From Mansonella perstans (Eukaryota; Nematoda; Chromadorea; Rhabditida; Onchocercidae): a stretch of DNA of 38,349 bases. How positions within the stretch are numbered: the stretch's first letter is position 1; each line of letters starts with the position of its first letter. The notes beneath the pieces were generated by a model. It did not search any database and was not told the origin of the DNA. It worked only from the letters and a program-made list of their open reading frames with translations. Location of the stretch: contig JBAMDO010000331.1 of NCBI GenBank assembly GCA_037074765.1, positions 1-38,349 of the forward strand, in the 5' to 3' direction. Below are positions 35,701-38,349 of this stretch, one piece after another. A program made the translations under genes and the position numbers.

Positions 35701-36876
35701 TGGCAATAGTATTTTACTGTATATCTTTAAAAATAACTTAATTAATTAACGTGATAAGAAAACTCACTTTCACTGCTGTATCTGTTTAAAGGGTTTTTTG
35801 AACTTGTCAAAATGACAATTTTTTCATTGAAATGTTTGAAGTAACTCCGAGAAGCTCTTTTTTCTTGCTATTATTTATTGAGATCCAGGAAAATTCTAAA
35901 ATCAATTTTAAAGTCCAATTACCGATTGTTACAATCATAAAAAGATTGTAATTCAAAAGCAAGATTTCATAAAAGATTGAATTAAAATGTTAGAATGAAA
36001 ACAAAAAATTAATAGCAAGTTTTTTCAGCAATTTATTCCGAATTATCATCATCATGTAAAGAGGGGAATGTTCTGGCTGATGATATCAACTTCAATCGTT
36101 ACTTTATTTGTAGACAAGGTCGATTCCAGGAACAATTCTGCTGGAATGGTGCAAAATTTGATGAAAAGGTTCATCATCTTCCATGCATCTCTTAAACTTT
36201 CTTATCATTAACTATGATAATTTCTTTCTTCAGATGCAAATCTTATCAATTTTCAAATCTTCGTTCAAATTTTGTCAAATACACTTTGTTTTCTGCTCTA
36301 TATTACTGTGTTATTTTAAGCGTGGCTACTGCGTAAGAGATACAAATTATATATCAGAAGGTAGCTGTACTGGATATAATATTCAAACTGACAAGCAAGA
36401 TCGCACTGCTTACTGGATTTGCAATAATGGCAAATTTGAACTACGTTTCTGTCCCTACGGTCTTATTTACAATCACAACGGCAAAAGATGCGAAAAAAAT
36501 TTTGCTATTGATGATAATGCGAGGCGTGAAACTTGCAAGGTGCAGATTTTTCAAAAAAAAAAACTTTAGTTCCTAAAATCTTTATAAACATCGATGACCT
36601 TTAAAGATTAAGATATTTTAACGATTAAGATATTTTATGCTACCTGCCTCTAATAAAAACAAGCCATTCTGAAATTGAAACTGATTTCAGGAGAGCAGTG
36701 GTCCAGCAGGTTATAGAGAAGATCCAAACGATTGTCACAGATTTTACCAATGCGCTAATGGGAAATGGGTATCCAAAGCTTGTCCCAGTAAATTATATTG
36801 GGATATGGGAAAAGTAACATGTGTTTGGCTTTTCGATGATAATTCCTGCAAAAATCGTACTTACGTTTTACTGTAG
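29742..36876 (+). CDS. Secreted protein with 14 chitin-binding type-2 (CBM14) domains, CBD-1-like (18 exons, about 898 aa)
   Basis: Exons: 29742-29822, 30754-30915, 31034-31135, 31290-31410, 31566-31752, 32156-32284, 32584-32785, 33051-33161, 33371-33529, 33738-33846, 34080-34321, 34527-34614, 34950-35098, 35169-35305, 35414-35586, 36029-36168, 36321-36539, 36691-36876; all phases agree. Exon 1 encodes a signal peptide (TLIICLLITVCC). The rest is 14 six-cysteine CBM14/peritrophin-A domains at about residues 43-95, 120-172, 189-249, 259-309, 312-362, 367-414, 422-460, 480-526, 531-577, 616-664, 670-712, 722-768, 780-821 and 836-890. Most show C-x(10-14)-C-x5-C-x9-C with aromatic residues near C3. 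Domain 1 has an extra Cys, domain 7 a short C4-C6 spacing, and domains 12 and 13 lack C2 and C6. Such proteins bind chitin outside cells. C. elegans CBD-1, an eggshell protein with about 12 such domains, is the closest known design; in filariae the target could be eggshell or microfilarial sheath. Orthology is inferred. Confidence 0.92.
33530..33737 (+). other. Weak-donor intron 9 of the chitin-binding gene, with an early stop if retained
   Basis: The donor reads GCT|GTTTGT, weaker than the other donors of this gene. Read-through gives only VCC and then TGA at 33539-33541. The next exon starts in phase 0 with CBM14 sequence and no ATG, so splicing is the main reading. Retention would release a six-domain isoform of about 421 residues. 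Confidence 0.5.
34078..34082 (+). other. NAGNAG tandem acceptor at exon 11 of the chitin-binding gene
   Basis: TATAGCAG offers two AG acceptors three bases apart (ending 34079 and 34082). Both keep frame; the difference is inclusion or loss of one alanine just before ELCKKC. Confidence 0.6.
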
Positions 36877-38349
36877 TCGTTAAAAATTTTGTTGCAAAAA
36901 TAAATTTGAAGTTTGAAATGAATCTGGAAACTACTTTCACAAACATTTTCTGCCTTGCACTTTGACATTTAGCATCTCGTGTGTGAAATTACTGTTTTAA
37001 TAATTTCTTTATTATCTTTATATTAACAACTAAAAATTCTTCACATTTCGGTAAAAAATTTTTAGATTTTTTCGGGAGGTTTTCCATACAGAAAGAAGGG
37101 AAATGATTCACAGGATGAAAAAATCCTACAAGAATAAATTACACAAACACATAATCAATGAAAATGAGGCAAAACAGAGAATCGTTGTAATTTTAAGACA
37201 AATGCCTTTTAGGCTTCTACATTATATACGATCCGTAGATATTGCAGTCATAAAACATACCAGAATGTAATCTGGCAAAAAAAAAACACTGGCACATTCA
37301 GATTTTAACTTTTAACTCAATTCTGCTAACTCATACGAACCAAAATCAGACTTTTATATCTTCATATTTTGCATTTTCTACTTATACGTTCGTATGATAT
37401 ATCTTACCCATGTGCAACATTCTCTACACAAACACGGGTATGTATCTTATGAAAAAATGTACGAACCATAATGAATAATTTGTTTAATCAGGAAATTCCG
37501 CTTAAGCAATTAAAATTTTCCCTGATATACATAATAAAACCAAGTTGAAAAACAAACGTGAATGCAAAGACTGAAAAAGAGAAATATGGAAGATAAAAGC
37601 TAATAAGGGAATTTCTGGTAAAATATGAATTCCTTCTCCTGCAAGAATAAAAAATGATAGCGAAACAAAATGAGAGATACAAATGTATAGAAATGGTAAA
37701 TTATCACAGCGAATAATAATCAGTGGAAAAGTCATCTTTCGGCAATCTGGAACGATTCTCATTTCAAAAAAACTAACATTTTTACCGAGAAAATGAAATG
37801 AAAGCAATGGAAAGATGGAAGAAAAAAGGAAAGTAAAAGAAAATACAAAAAAATACTACCGGTGAATAAAACATGGAAATTCCTTGTTTCCCGTATCTGT
37901 ATGAAACCAACCAACCGATCAAGTTAATCAATCAGTTGACCCGATATAAAGTTTTCATCTTATGTATATACACATATATAAGAAAATAAATGATTAATTA
38001 ATCTCCAATATACACCTGCATACAGCACATATAACATGTATAATGAGTGTACAAAATATATTGGTTCAAAGAAGACGAAGAAAAATGATACTTGAAAAAG
38101 CAGTATAATTAGAGCCCTGGTTTTATTGGACAAAAAAAAAAAAAATCAAAACTATACTTCAAAATCACAAAAAATACATGAAATTGAAAAATCAAAAGGA
38201 ACCCCTGAAAATCACATTCGAGATGGAAATTAATAATACACGCAATAATAATACAAACATATACATCTATAGTGAACGCCATAGCAAAAGATAAAGACAT
38301 AAAATTTCTCAAAATACCAATTTCCAAAAACCAAAAAAAAACTGTAAAA
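36877..38349. other. 3' flank without a recognised gene
   Basis: Nothing I can support as coding. The minus-strand open frames at 37502-37807 and 38109-38327 are hydrophobic, low in complexity and lack splice signals. A few A-runs and a short TATATACACATATATA patch near 37965 are present. Confidence 0.5.
36899..36904 (+). other. Poly(A) signal of the chitin-binding gene
   Basis: AATAAA begins 23 bases after the TAG stop at 36874-36876, giving a very short 3' UTR. This fits the exon 18 stop being the real end of the gene. Confidence 0.6.

Noticed and set aside
37502..38327. Minus-strand open frames near the right edge
   Set aside because: Low-complexity hydrophobic translations of A-rich DNA with no start or splice context.
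1..38349. Bacterial endosymbiont (Wolbachia-type) insertion, transposase, CRISPR or viral gene
   Set aside because: No such coding motif, terminal inverted repeats with target duplications, or regular repeat-spacer array was seen.

Overview
This window looks like nuclear DNA from a nematode, most likely a spirurid or filarial worm. The DNA is strongly AT-rich. All genes are split into many small exons by introns of roughly 100-900 bases with GT...AG ends. Four of the five gene models have a 3' splice-site-like sequence within 8 bases upstream of the ATG, as expected for spliced-leader trans-splicing. No operon-like spacing, rRNA, tRNA, CRISPR array, bacterial insert or intact transposon was recognised. 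Because the genes are split, open frames over 60 codons miss most of the coding sequence. The models below were assembled by hand from splice sites and reading-frame phase.

Layout from left to right. 1-4544: no gene seen; holds a CA-rich microsatellite, a TGTCGTTG-rich patch and a cluster of inverted repeats. 4545-5991 (+): a four-exon gene for a small secreted protein of no recognised family, with a roughly 21-base minisatellite filling its first intron. 5992-8598: no gene, but a dense cluster of ACGT tetramers. 8599-10917 (+): a six-exon CCDC28-like coiled-coil protein. 12460-17129 (+): a complete 14-exon HBS1, the Dom34/Pelota-partner GTPase of ribosome rescue, including one GC-AG intron. 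17130-21820: gene-poor, with simple repeats and a strong hairpin. 21821-23384 (-): a five-exon four-transmembrane protein, distantly LAPTM4-like. 23385-29741: gene-poor. 29742-36876 (+): an 18-exon secreted protein of about 898 residues made almost entirely of 14 type-2 chitin-binding domains (CBM14/peritrophin-A), comparable to C. elegans eggshell protein CBD-1. 36877-38349: no gene seen.

The genes do not form one pathway. HBS1 is cytosolic translation quality control, the CCDC28-like protein is a predicted cytosolic adaptor, the four-TM protein is predicted in endomembranes, and the chitin-binding protein is extracellular matrix, probably eggshell or sheath. The least familiar items are the small secreted protein, the four-TM protein, and the paired loss of two cysteines in two adjacent chitin-binding domains. 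All exon joins are inferred by eye and need transcript evidence.
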